Source: Bacteroidales bacterium
GTDB taxonomy: Bacteria; Bacteroidota; Bacteroidia; Bacteroidales; UBA932
Length of the DNA stretch: 38,805 bases
NCBI GenBank assembly: GCA_017471965.1
Contig: JAFURF010000030.1
Span: 1 to 38,805 of the forward strand
Direction: 5' to 3'
The position numbers were made by a program, and so were the translations under genes. Positions 6,732 to 14,972 of the stretch are shown here, one piece after another. Under the pieces are notes generated by a model. It saw only the letters and a program-made list of their open reading frames with translations. It did no database searches and had not been told where the DNA came from. Within the stretch, counting starts at the first letter, position 1. Each line of letters starts with the position of its first letter.

Positions 6732-8051
6732 TCACGAGTACTTGCGGGGGAATCTTAATAAAATGGCCAGAATGGCGCAGAGTCCCATTATGAAAGGATA
6801 GTACAGGTGGCCTATGATGCTGATTGACGAGATTCCTGCCAGACCGGCAGCCATCAGCATCTGTGCTCCGTATGGGATGAAGCCTTGGACCAGACAGGAG
6901 AAGGTGTCGAGGATGCTCGCTGTCTTTCTCGGGTCAAGTCCGAAGCGTTTTGTGATGTCTCTGGCGATGCCTCCTGCAGTGATGATGGCGATGGTGTTGT
7001 TGGCTGTACACAGGTTGGCAAGGGAAACCAGTCCGGCAATGCTTAATTCTGCACCTCGTTTGCCTTTGATGTGCCGTGTCATTCCGTTGACGATGAAGTC
7101 GATGCCGCCGTTGACCCTTATCAGTTCAAGCATTCCTCCTGCAAGCATGGTCACGATTATCAGGTCTCCCATGTTACTGATTCCTCCACCGATGGATTCC
7201 AGAAACCCTGTCCAGTCGATACTGCCGAATGTGAAGCCTATCACTGCATTGACTGCCAGGCCGATTGTGAGTACCGCCGTGACATTGACTCCTGAAAGGG
7301 CGAGGGCGATTACGAGAATGTATGGGATGAGGAGGACCCAGTTTATCGGACCCGCTCCAGGTGTTACAGATACGGACGCCCCCATGATTACATAAAGGAC
7401 GGTGACGATAAGTGCGGCTGGTCCGACAATCGTTATGTTTGCCTTGAACTTGTCGGACATCGAGCATTCCTGAGTCCTGGTCGCTGCTATGGTGGTGTCC
7501 GAAATGAAGGAGAGGTTGTCTCCGAAGAAGGCCCCGCCCACAATGATGGCAGTGATGAACGGCACTCCGGCAAAAGGCCCGGCAGCACCTGCTGCTGCCA
7601 GTTCGACGGCTATCCCGGCCGCTACCGGAACTAGGGCGACAATGGTTCCGACACTGGTTCCGATGGACATCGAGATGAAGCAAGATGCCAGGAACAGTCC
7701 TGCATAAAGAAGATTTCCCGGCAGGATGCGGAGTGCGAGGTTGACAGTGGCGTCAATTGCCCCTATCTCTTTTGCCGTGGCGGCGAATGCGCCCGCAAGC
7801 ACGAATATCCATATCATCAGAAGCACGTTCCTGTTGCCCGCTCCGTCAGAAAATACGGATATTCTTTCTTCAAGAGTCTTGCCCTTGCATATCGCGACAG
7901 CGTAGACCGACGCTATCAGGAATGCGGCCGAGATGGGTATCCTGTAGAAGTCGTGGGCCACGATTGACGATATAAGATATATGCAGAGAAATACAAGGAG
8001 AGGGCTCAGCGCCAGCAGTCCGTTTTTAGATTTGTCAGATTTTATTCCCAT
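6732..8051 (-). CDS. NhaC-family Na+/H+ antiporter
   Basis: The 439-residue inner membrane protein has about 11 hydrophobic segments and the family's conserved stretches (FISMSIGTSVGTIVALVPVA and GGAFFGDNLSFISDTTIAA). NhaC-type proteins exchange protons for sodium, or for small organic anions in some branches, so the substrate is not certain. The frame extends upstream to a TTG at 8075, but that codon overlaps the -7 box at 8073-8080. I therefore place the start at the ATG at 8051 (MGIKSDKSKNG), which leaves a normal leader of about 20 bases. It is convergent with the LuxR-type gene and divergent from queH. Confidence 0.88.
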   Translation of the reverse strand: MGIKSDKSKNGLLALSPLLVFLCIYLISSIVAHDFYRIPISAAFLIASVYAVAICKGKTLEERISVFSDGAGNRNVLLMIWIFVLAGAFAATAKEIGAIDATVNLALRILPGNLLYAGLFLASCFISMSIGTSVGTIVALVPVAAGIAVELAAAGAAGPFAGVPFITAIIVGGAFFGDNLSFISDTTIAATRTQECSMSDKFKANITIVGPAALIVTVLYVIMGASVSVTPGAGPINWVLLIPYILVIALALSGVNVTAVLTIGLAVNAVIGFTFGSIDWTGFLESIGGGISNMGDLIIVTMLAGGMLELIRVNGGIDFIVNGMTRHIKGKRGAELSIAGLVSLANLCTANNTIAIITAGGIARDITKRFGLDPRKTASILDTFSCLVQGFIPYGAQMLMAAGLAGISSISIIGHLYYPFIMGLCAILAILLRFPRKYS

Positions 8052-8072
8052 GTCATATTTGTCAAGTCCGTG

Positions 8073-8080
8073 CAAAGGTA
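8073..8080 (-). promoter_or_regulatory. Promoter -7 element of the NhaC-family gene
   Basis: Read on the minus strand this is TACCTTTG. It faces away from the queH box, with exactly 13 bases between them. Confidence 0.65.
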
Positions 8081-8093
8081 CTCAAAAATGACT

Positions 8094-8101
8094 TATATTT
8101 G
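8094..8101 (+). promoter_or_regulatory. Promoter -7 element of queH
   Basis: TATATTTG lies 8 bases before the first ATG (8110) and 38 before the in-frame ATG at 8140. The short distance argues that translation starts at 8140 or that the mRNA is nearly leaderless. Confidence 0.65.
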
Positions 8102-8109
8102 CACATTGA

Positions 8110-8730
8110 ATGAAGAAAGACAACCATATACAGGCACCGATGGGGGAGACCACCGTTCTTCTCCACACGTGCTGTGCCCCATGCTCAAGTGCCATCATCG
8201 AAGCCATGCTCAAGAACGGGATCACTCCTGTCATCTACTACTGCAATCCGAACATATACCCTTTTGAGGAATACGAAATCCGAAAGAACGAATGCTCAAG
8301 GTATGCGCAGTCTCTGGGTCTGGAGATTGTGGATGCCGATTATGACCATGACAACTGGCTTGAGGCCGTCCGCGGTCTCGAAGATGAGCCTGAAAGAGGA
8401 GGACGGTGCCTCAAATGTTTCAAGTTGAGGCTTCTGCGTACGGCGCAATATGCTGCAAAAAGAGGTATAAAGGTCATCACCACAACCTTGGCCTCATCCC
8501 GGTGGAAATCCCTGGACCAGATAAATGAAGCAGGCCTCTGGGCATGTGAAACAATAAACAAAGCCTTGCCGGCAGATGCTGACAAGGCTGTTGTCTGGTG
8601 GGATCGGAATTGGCGCAGGAACGGGCTCCAGGAGCGCCGCCTTCAGATCATCAGGGAATACGATTTCTACAACCAACTTTACTGTGGCTGTGAATTCAGC
8701 ATGAGGGTCATTAAAGAAGAGGAGCGTTGA
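8110..8730 (+). CDS. queH: Epoxyqueuosine reductase QueH
   Basis: The product (206 residues from the outer ATG) belongs to the DUF208 family shown to be QueH, the non-cobalamin enzyme that reduces epoxyqueuosine to queuosine at tRNA position 34. The metal-binding cysteines are visible: LLHTCCAPCS (C21, C22, C25), RCLKC near 98-101, and YCGC near the C-terminus. The conserved YYCNPNIYPFEEY and TTTLASSRWKS stretches are present. Two starts are possible. The ATG at 8110 is almost on top of the promoter, whereas 8140 (MGETTVLLHTCCAPC) gives a usual leader and a usual family N-terminus, so 8140 is favoured; the outer limit is listed. The last 20 bases overlap the convergent lipoprotein gene. Confidence 0.93.
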   Translation: MKKDNHIQAPMGETTVLLHTCCAPCSSAIIEAMLKNGITPVIYYCNPNIYPFEEYEIRKNECSRYAQSLGLEIVDADYDHDNWLEAVRGLEDEPERGGRCLKCFKLRLLRTAQYAAKRGIKVITTTLASSRWKSLDQINEAGLWACETINKALPADADKAVVWWDRNWRRNGLQERRLQIIREYDFYNQLYCGCEFSMRVIKEEER

Positions 8731-9268
8731 CGCTTCCTGCCGACTTTACCACCACAACGCAGTTCTCCTTTACTTCCGCAGGTATGCTTACCTTCTTATA
8801 AGTGCTTTTCTCTTTTGCTTCGTTTTCTGAAGTCAGGGTGAGTACATCCTTGTCTATGGAAACGGAATATGAGGCTGCCCAGGCATTGCCGTCATTGTAT
8901 TTTCCCGATAGGATGGCTTTGTTCTCGTCCACCTTCCATGTGCCTCTGTAGAGACGGTAGCCTCCGTCTCCGATCTTCTGGTAAAGTTCAAATGCACCGT
9001 CCTCGGCAAGGCTGAAGTAGATGTCTCCCGTAACAGGAAGTGATGTGCTGTGCCACTCTCCGACGATCTTCGATGCCAGCGTCACTGTCGGTTCAGTCGT
9101 TCCCTGATTCCCGTTTCCACCGTTGTTTCCGGAGTTTCCTCCGTTGTTTTCGTTTCCACCGGAGTTCTCGGTGTTTCCGGAGTTCCCTCCCTGGTTGTCA
9201 GGATCCATCTTGTCACCGCATGCGATGATGGCGAATGCCGCAAACAGAATATATAATGTTCTTTTCAT
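8711..9268 (-). CDS. Small lipoprotein with Asn/Gly-rich linker
   Basis: The 185-residue product begins with a lipoprotein signal peptide ending in AIIAC (C17). The mature N-terminus reads CGDKMDPD; acidic residues right after the cysteine resemble Bacteroidetes surface-export signals, which is a suggestion only. Residues about 25-56 are almost entirely Gly, Asn, Ser and Glu. The rest (about 60-185) looks like a small beta barrel of the lipocalin-like kind (VGEWHSTSLPVTGDIYFSL, YRGTWKVDENKAILSGKYND). No enzyme motif is visible. The gene starts 23 bases after the subtilase gene and has no promoter element of its own, so the two are probably co-transcribed. Function is unknown. Confidence 0.75.
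   Translation of the reverse strand: MKRTLYILFAAFAIIACGDKMDPDNQGGNSGNTENSGGNENNGGNSGNNGGNGNQGTTEPTVTLASKIVGEWHSTSLPVTGDIYFSLAEDGAFELYQKIGDGGYRLYRGTWKVDENKAILSGKYNDGNAWAASYSVSIDKDVLTLTSENEAKEKSTYKKVSIPAEVKENCVVVVKSAGSVNAPLL
9101..9196. repeat. Low-complexity repeat coding an Asn/Gly-rich linker
   Basis: Imperfect short repeats built on units such as TTTCCACCGTTG and TTTCCGGAG encode about 32 residues of Gly, Asn, Ser and Glu in the lipoprotein. The units are multiples of three, so length changes would keep the frame. Confidence 0.6.
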
Positions 9269-9291
9269 CTTTTCTGAATATTAAACAGTTT

Positions 9292-11319
9292 CTAAAACCA
9301 TCCTCCGTTAGAGGAAACGAAAGGTCTGGATACGATGGATATCTCGCGTGAGTAGTTCATTCCACCGATGCCGTCTTCCATTTCAGGGTCTTTGCCGACC
9401 GAGCCTTCCAGAGTGATCTTTCCGGCTCCGATGGCAGTGCAGGTGATCTCGAGCCTGCCGTTCCTTATGACGGGGTCTTCACTTATTCCCAGTGATTTCT
9501 TTGAAGCGTCATCCATGCTGAGCGTGTAGGTGCCCTGAGGGTTGCAGTACGGCTCAAGGTCGACAGACGCCATTTCGCCGGCCTTTACCATCACCGACGG
9601 AGTGCCTTCGATGGCCATCAGGAACTTCCATGCATCTACGGCACCGGTTCCCATCTTGCCTTTATATGTTTCGAGCGGAAGGTCGACATATGACGTCGTG
9701 CTTTCATAGAATGTCTTTGTGCCCTCGAGACGGCTGTCGATATCGTTGACAGATGTAAGAAGCATGGATGTCATCTCTTCTCTGGTGAATTTCTTTCCCA
9801 GTTTCTTTGCATATGCAATACCAAGGGCAAGCACTCCTGCGACATGCGGGCATGCCATCGATGTTCCGTACATGAACACATACTGATTGTTGAAGTTTGT
9901 GATGCCAGGGGTGCCGGCATGCGCAGTTCCTTTTCCTGTGGACAGGATCATGGTTCTGTAGTCATCCTTTACTCCGAGCCATTCTCCTCCGGGAGCGGCT
10001 ATCTTGCAGCCCGGTCCGTAGTTGGAATATCCTCCTGGAAGATATCTGCAGTCTAAGGCGGTCACAGATATGATGTCTTTCAGCGATCCGGGATATATCG
10101 AATATGGATTGCCCTGATTGCCGGCTGCAAATACCGCTATGTTGCCCTCAAGAGATTCATGGTTGCTGTTTGAAGGATCAAGGAAATACTGAAGTGCATC
10201 GTATTCCAGAGGTGCATTGTCTATATATTCCTGGTCGTGTCTCAGAATCTCGGAAGTATGTCCCCAGGAGCACTGGGCTATGCAGGCTCCGTTGTCTGCC
10301 GCATAGATGAATCCTAATGCCGCCTCGTCGTCAGTGCCTTTTGCTCCGTCTTCGCCGTAGAATATCTGGCATGACATCAGGCGTACTCCATCCTCGTTTC
10401 CGCTTCCGCCTGCTATCGAACTGACTCCTTTGCCGTTGTTGTTGGTGGCTCCGATTATACCTGCTACATGAGTTCCGTGACCGCTTCCTTTGGAACAGTC
10501 AATGATATGTGCCTGTTTTACTGTACCGTCATCGAGGGTTTCGCATCGGAAGAAATTGAATCCGTTGCAGTCGTCAATGAATCCGTTTTTGTCATCGTCT
10601 ATGCCGTTGCCACGGATCTCGTCTTCATTTTCCCAGAGGGCGTCACGTAAATCCTCATGTATGTCGTTGATTCCCAGGTCGAAGACCGCTACCGTAATGC
10701 TTGGGTCTCCTGCGCATAGTCTCCATGCGTCCTTGACTCCCAGGTCGGCACCCGCAACGGCTTCAGGATGGATCGAACCGTCGTTGATGAGATTCCATTG
10801 GTAGGAAAGGTATTCGTCGTTGAACGGTAGTCCATCGTTTGTTGCGGCGTCACTTCTTGTGAGCGGAACTTCTTCCAGTGCATATGCTTCGTCGTTCCAG
10901 GACGGTTCAAGCATCCTGTTGTATTGGATGGAACGGACCTCTTTGATCGCAGCAGCCTTCAGTGCCATGTCTTCATTGGCGGTGCTTTCATCGAACTCTA
11001 GGGTGAACCACCTGTGGAGCCCGTGTTTTCTGAAGGCTTCCATGTTGCGTGCCTTTATGGATATGGAAGGTCTGATGCTGTGGGCACCTGTATTCCTCAG
11101 GATTTCCTGAGTAACCCTCTCCATTTCTTCTCCGGAAGCGGCTCCCTCGTCCAGTTTGACCAGAATGGTACCCGGGATGATTTCTCCATCTGATTCTCCG
11201 ACCATTTTTGCTTCCAGATCCTGTCTGCCTTCCGGCAGCGTGTCCGTTTCCTGAAAGTTCTTTGTACAAGATATGCCGAGTGCCATAACGGCCGTCAGCA
11301 TCAAAATTCTGTATCTCAT
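9292..11319 (-). CDS. Subtilisin-like (S8) serine protease, lipoprotein
   Basis: The 675-residue product has a lipoprotein signal peptide ending in LGISC (C18). A prodomain of about 100 residues follows (IIPGTILVKLDEG to IKEVRSIQYNR), as in subtilases with an inhibitory propeptide. The catalytic triad is visible: D214 in AVFDLGIND, H281 in GHGTHVAG and S487 in YGTSMACPH; N401 in AAGNQGN is the oxyanion residue. D214 sits in D-L-G rather than the common D-S/T-G. The last 110 residues look like a beta domain. An upstream GTG at 11346 touches the -7 box, so the ATG at 11319 is chosen. The enzyme should act on the outer membrane or cell surface; its targets are unknown. The small lipoprotein gene follows in the same operon. 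Confidence 0.9.
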   Translation of the reverse strand: MRYRILMLTAVMALGISCTKNFQETDTLPEGRQDLEAKMVGESDGEIIPGTILVKLDEGAASGEEMERVTQEILRNTGAHSIRPSISIKARNMEAFRKHGLHRWFTLEFDESTANEDMALKAAAIKEVRSIQYNRMLEPSWNDEAYALEEVPLTRSDAATNDGLPFNDEYLSYQWNLINDGSIHPEAVAGADLGVKDAWRLCAGDPSITVAVFDLGINDIHEDLRDALWENEDEIRGNGIDDDKNGFIDDCNGFNFFRCETLDDGTVKQAHIIDCSKGSGHGTHVAGIIGATNNNGKGVSSIAGGSGNEDGVRLMSCQIFYGEDGAKGTDDEAALGFIYAADNGACIAQCSWGHTSEILRHDQEYIDNAPLEYDALQYFLDPSNSNHESLEGNIAVFAAGNQGNPYSIYPGSLKDIISVTALDCRYLPGGYSNYGPGCKIAAPGGEWLGVKDDYRTMILSTGKGTAHAGTPGITNFNNQYVFMYGTSMACPHVAGVLALGIAYAKKLGKKFTREEMTSMLLTSVNDIDSRLEGTKTFYESTTSYVDLPLETYKGKMGTGAVDAWKFLMAIEGTPSVMVKAGEMASVDLEPYCNPQGTYTLSMDDASKKSLGISEDPVIRNGRLEITCTAIGAGKITLEGSVGKDPEMEDGIGGMNYSREISIVSRPFVSSNGGWF

Positions 11320-11345
11320 CTGTAATGCTTTATGTATACAAATCA

Positions 11346-11353
11346 CAAATATA
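11346..11353 (-). promoter_or_regulatory. Promoter -7 element of the subtilase operon
   Basis: TATATTTG on the minus strand lies 26 bases upstream of the ATG at 11319, just after the end of recO. It implies that the subtilase and lipoprotein genes are not simply read through from recO. Confidence 0.6.
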
Positions 11354-11390
11354 TGAAAAATTGCTGACTTGAAGCCGACTGCAGGAACAA

Positions 11391-12044
11391 CTATGAAAAA
11401 AGTTCTCTGAGGACTTTCAGAGAGTTGACATTCAGGGTCGATTCCGTATGGAATTCTATATAGCGGAGGATATCCTCCGCTATTTCGTTTCGCATGGTTC
11501 CTGAAAGCGGAATGAGCATGGATTCGGCGAAGGACCGGCTCATGAACTTTTCCACGACAGGGAAGTGGTCTCCAACAAATGGCTGCAGGTCTCTTGTCTC
11601 GGGGCTGAATCCCAAGGCAACTGCAAATTCCAGAAGGAAACGGATATGGAAATTGCTGAAGTCGCTTTCAATGGCATCCAGAGTGAGGATATTCTTTTCA
11701 CACCACTCGAACAGGCCTTGCTCCTCTGCTCCATCCTTCACGGTACGGTAAAGGACTTCGCTCATGAACATTGTCATTGAGTTCTTGAAGATATTGTTCC
11801 TGATGCCCAGCAGGGCGTGCTTGGATGTAAGGTGGGTGGCAGTGAAAAGTCTTGACTTGGATGATTCGTGTATTTCAGCCTCCAGGACGGACAGCGGCTG
11901 GAACAGGGTCATGACAGATTTCCTGCCGGCACAGCGCACAAGAAACCCCCGTCGTCCGTAGTCCCTGCTCAGGGTGTGGACAACGATGGAATTCTCACCG
12001 AACTTTGTGGTGTGGAGAACTATTAATTCTGTGACTTTAACCAT
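11391..12044 (-). CDS. recO: DNA repair protein RecO
   Basis: The 217-residue product matches RecO, which with RecR loads RecA onto SSB-coated single-stranded DNA in the RecFOR pathway and anneals strands. The N-terminal OB fold is recognisable (TELIVLHTTKFGENSIVVHTLSRDYGRRGFLV). The helical C-terminal part lacks the CxxC zinc motif found in some RecO proteins, as is common in this phylum. Its start lies 22 bases inside the end of rdgB, so the two genes are translationally linked and share the rdgB promoter. The length is slightly below that of E. coli RecO. Confidence 0.9.
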   Translation of the reverse strand: MVKVTELIVLHTTKFGENSIVVHTLSRDYGRRGFLVRCAGRKSVMTLFQPLSVLEAEIHESSKSRLFTATHLTSKHALLGIRNNIFKNSMTMFMSEVLYRTVKDGAEEQGLFEWCEKNILTLDAIESDFSNFHIRFLLEFAVALGFSPETRDLQPFVGDHFPVVEKFMSRSFAESMLIPLSGTMRNEIAEDILRYIEFHTESTLNVNSLKVLRELFS

Positions 12045-12652
12045 TCTGCCATTGCGCGGAGAGCCTTGCCTCTGTGCGAGATGGCATTCTTCTGGTCTTC
12101 AGTGATGTCTGCAAGGGTCTGGCCCGGATATTCGTCCGCTATGAAGATTGGGTCGTAGCCGAATCCTCCGTTGCCGGATTTCTCACGTGCAATCACTCCT
12201 TCCAGAGTGCCTTCGAACATATGTGTCTCTCCGTTGATGATCAGTGTGATGACGCTCTTGAAACGCGCTGTTCTTGATACAGGCTTCACCTTCAGTCCGA
12301 GGGATGCAGCCATGTTTCTTTCGCATTCGCGGATCTGAAGTTCCTGAAGGACCTTGTCCATGTTCCTGTTGAAGTCCTTGTCTTCTCCGGCAAATCTTGC
12401 AGTGTGTACGCCTGGAGCACCCCCTAGGGCGTCAACTTCAAGTCCCGTGTCATCTGCGAAACAGTCGCATCCGACTCTGTTGTAAAGATACTGGGCTTTG
12501 AGCAATGAGTTGGCGCTCAATGTGTTGCCTGTTTCCGGAATGTCTTCTGTGATGCCTGCCTGTGCGAGGGAAACGAGCATAAAGCCCTCGCCTAAAATCT
12601 CTGATGCCTCACGCAGTTTGCCGCTGTTGCCCGTTGCAAAAACCAATTTCAT
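12023..12652 (-). CDS. rdgB: XTP/dITP pyrophosphatase (RdgB/HAM1)
   Basis: The 209-residue enzyme hydrolyses dITP, XTP and other deaminated purine nucleotides to monophosphates and so keeps them out of DNA and RNA. Family motifs are intact: FATGNSGKLREASEIL at the start, the metal and substrate loop FADDTGLEVDALGGAPGVH, FGYDPIF, and SHRGKAL near the end. Pairing with recO makes a small genome-maintenance operon. The ATG at 12652 lies about 34 bases after the minus-strand promoter box. Confidence 0.95.
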   Translation of the reverse strand: MKLVFATGNSGKLREASEILGEGFMLVSLAQAGITEDIPETGNTLSANSLLKAQYLYNRVGCDCFADDTGLEVDALGGAPGVHTARFAGEDKDFNRNMDKVLQELQIRECERNMAASLGLKVKPVSRTARFKSVITLIINGETHMFEGTLEGVIAREKSGNGGFGYDPIFIADEYPGQTLADITEDQKNAISHRGKALRAMAEWLKSQN

Positions 12653-12686
12653 AAAACTGCTTTTATATTACTGTTTAAAACCGCTG

Positions 12687-12694
12687 CAAAGGTA
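12687..12694 (-). promoter_or_regulatory. Promoter -7 element of rdgB-recO
   Basis: TACCTTTG on the minus strand, separated by exactly 13 bases from the divergent box of the S41 peptidase gene. Confidence 0.65.
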
Positions 12695-12707
12695 TAAAAT
12701 TATTTCG

Positions 12708-12715
12708 TATTTTTG
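12708..12715 (+). promoter_or_regulatory. Promoter -7 element of the S41 peptidase gene
   Basis: TATTTTTG ends 20 bases before the ATG at 12736. Confidence 0.6.
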
Positions 12716-12735
12716 CGGAATCATAAATCAAGCCA

Positions 12736-14346
12736 ATGAAGAGAATCTCAATAAAGATCGCCATGGCTTTATCCATGGTGCTTGCTGCTTCGGCAGCGAT
12801 GTCTGCGCAGTCGCAGAGTTTCAGGTTGGGTCAGTGGACCGAAATCCATAACTCCATACTAAAGGAACTGAACCGCTCGTATGTCGATTCGCTCCCTCTT
12901 GACAGGATGATGCGTGCAGCGGTTGATGCCATGCTTGAGGAACTGGACCCGTATACCCTCTATATTCCTGAGGAGGAGAATGAGGATCTTCAGATGATGC
13001 TTTCCAAGACTTACGGAGGCATCGGGGCCATCATTCATAAGAAGAAGGAGGAGAATGTCATCATCAACGAGCCTTATGCAGGCTCTCCTGCCCAGAAGTA
13101 CGGACTGCAGTGCGGTGACGAGATCCTTGAGATCGACGGGGTGCCGACCAAAGGACTTGAGACCAAGGAAAGCAGTGACCGTATGAAGGGAAAGCCTGGT
13201 ACTACGGTGGTATTCAAGATCAGGAAGGTACGTACCGGTGATACTCTTGATGTCCCTGTCGTGCGTGAGCGTATCCATTTTCCTGACATCGAGTATGCAG
13301 GAATGCTTGACGATACCACAGGATACATTTTCCAGAGCGGTTTTACCGAGAATGTCTCTGGAGAAATCCGTACAAAATATCATGAACTCAAGAAGAAGGG
13401 TATGAAGCGTCTGGTCCTTGACCTCCGCGGAAACGGTGGCGGACTCATGAGCGAGGCTGTCGGCATCGTGTCCCTTTTTGTTCCGAAGGGTTCTCTTGTG
13501 GTGACGTCAAAGGGCAATACTCCGGACAATTATCGTGAGTACCGTACTACAACTGAGCCGGTGGATACGGAGATTCCTCTGATCGTCATGATTGACTCCG
13601 GATCCGCATCGTCATCCGAAATTGTCGCAGGTGCCTTCCAGGACCTTGACAGGGCGGTCATAATGGGAAAGAGAAGTTATGGAAAAGGACTTGTGCAGTC
13701 CATTGTCCCTCTTGCATACAACGGCCAGATGAAGATCACCACGGCAAAGTATTATACTCCGAGCGGGCGATGCGTTCAGGCGATAGATTACTCGAACCGC
13801 AATGAGGACGGAAGTGTCGGACATATTCCGGATTCTCTTACACGCGAATTCAAGACTGCTTCAGGAAGAACAGTGCGTGACGGAGGCGGCATCACTCCTG
13901 ATGTGGAGATAGACTCTCCTGACTACAGCCGTCTCGTGTATTCGCTCGTCCTCGGTGGCGTAATCGACCAGTATGTCATCGATTATGCCCGCAGGCATGA
14001 TAGCATTCCTGCAGTGGATGACTTCCATTTCGGCGATGCCGATTATGAAGATTTCATAAAGTTCGCCAAGACTCAGGATTTCGATTACAGGAGCAGTGCG
14101 AAGACTCTTTATGACCAGATGAGGAAGGAACTGGAGAAGGACGGACTTGCAGAGTCCATGTCGGAAGAACTTAAGGCCATGGAAAACGCTCTGGAGATGG
14201 ACAAGGAGCGGTTCATACGTCTGAAGAAGGACGAGATCATACCATTCATAGAGGAAGAGATCGCAACGCGATACTGGTTCCAGGAGGCAGGCATACAGGT
14301 ACGTCTCAGATATGATGAACAGTTGAAGAAAGCCTTGGAATCATGA
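12736..14346 (+). CDS. S41 C-terminal processing peptidase with PDZ domain
   Basis: The 536-residue product has a Sec signal peptide (cleavage near MSAQS, about residue 25), so it works in the periplasm. A PDZ domain at about 80-165 (YGGIGAIIHKKKEENVIINE, GDEILEIDGVPT) selects C-terminal tails. The protease domain has a Ser/Lys dyad: S292 in GSASSSEIVAG and K317 in RSYGKGLVQ, 25 residues apart as in CtpB and Prc. The C-terminal 100 residues are helical and charged. The family trims or degrades exported proteins, often in envelope maintenance. The stop codon overlaps the ATG of the HAD gene, so the two are co-transcribed. Confidence 0.93.
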   Translation: MKRISIKIAMALSMVLAASAAMSAQSQSFRLGQWTEIHNSILKELNRSYVDSLPLDRMMRAAVDAMLEELDPYTLYIPEEENEDLQMMLSKTYGGIGAIIHKKKEENVIINEPYAGSPAQKYGLQCGDEILEIDGVPTKGLETKESSDRMKGKPGTTVVFKIRKVRTGDTLDVPVVRERIHFPDIEYAGMLDDTTGYIFQSGFTENVSGEIRTKYHELKKKGMKRLVLDLRGNGGGLMSEAVGIVSLFVPKGSLVVTSKGNTPDNYREYRTTTEPVDTEIPLIVMIDSGSASSSEIVAGAFQDLDRAVIMGKRSYGKGLVQSIVPLAYNGQMKITTAKYYTPSGRCVQAIDYSNRNEDGSVGHIPDSLTREFKTASGRTVRDGGGITPDVEIDSPDYSRLVYSLVLGGVIDQYVIDYARRHDSIPAVDDFHFGDADYEDFIKFAKTQDFDYRSSAKTLYDQMRKELEKDGLAESMSEELKAMENALEMDKERFIRLKKDEIIPFIEEEIATRYWFQEAGIQVRLRYDEQLKKALES

Positions 14347-14972
14347 TCGCTCTATTCGATTTCGACGGTGTCGTGATGGACACCGAGACCCAGTATACCA
14401 TATTCTGGGACAGGATGGGCAAGGAATATTTCGGTGTCGATGACTTTGCTGCCACCATCAAGGGGCAGACCCTCGTCCAGATATTCGAGAAGCATTTTCC
14501 GGGAAGGACTGCCGATCAGGAACGCCTCACTGCACTGGTAGATGACCTGGAGCGGAACATGACTTATGAGTATGTTCCTGGTGCCTATGAGTTCATCAGG
14601 GCCTTGAATGATGCCGGCGTGCCGATGGCGATAGTCACCAGTTCCAACAAGGTGAAGATGGCTCAGGTCTATCGCGCCCATCCCGAACTGCCGGAATTGA
14701 TGGACGCCATACTGACAAGCGAGGACTTTGCCCGTTCAAAACCGCATCCGGACTGTTTCCTTAAAGGAATGGAAGTGCTTGGCGGCAGGCCTGAGGAAAC
14801 TCTGGTCTTTGAAGATTCTTTCCACGGCATTGCAGCAGGACGTGCTGCGGGCGCCTATGTTGTCGGTCTTGCAACAACCAACACTAGAGAGGCCATCGCC
14901 CCGCTATGTGATATGGTAATTGACGATTTCACCGGCCTCACTCCGGACTATTTCTCTTCTGCCCAGATGTAG
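14343..14972 (+). CDS. HAD-superfamily phosphatase or phosphomutase-like protein
   Basis: The 209-residue cytosolic protein has all four HAD motifs: D6 and D8 in FDFDGVVMDTE, the Ser/Thr motif IVTSSNK, K in RSKPHPDCF, and the acidic motif VFEDSFHGI. The helical cap lies between motifs I and II. Closest relatives are the beta-phosphoglucomutase and phosphoglycolate phosphatase-like group; the substrate cannot be told from sequence. It overlaps the S41 peptidase gene by 4 bases, and its last 25 bases overlap the convergent U32 gene. Confidence 0.85.
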   Translation: MIALFDFDGVVMDTETQYTIFWDRMGKEYFGVDDFAATIKGQTLVQIFEKHFPGRTADQERLTALVDDLERNMTYEYVPGAYEFIRALNDAGVPMAIVTSSNKVKMAQVYRAHPELPELMDAILTSEDFARSKPHPDCFLKGMEVLGGRPEETLVFEDSFHGIAAGRAAGAYVVGLATTNTREAIAPLCDMVIDDFTGLTPDYFSSAQM

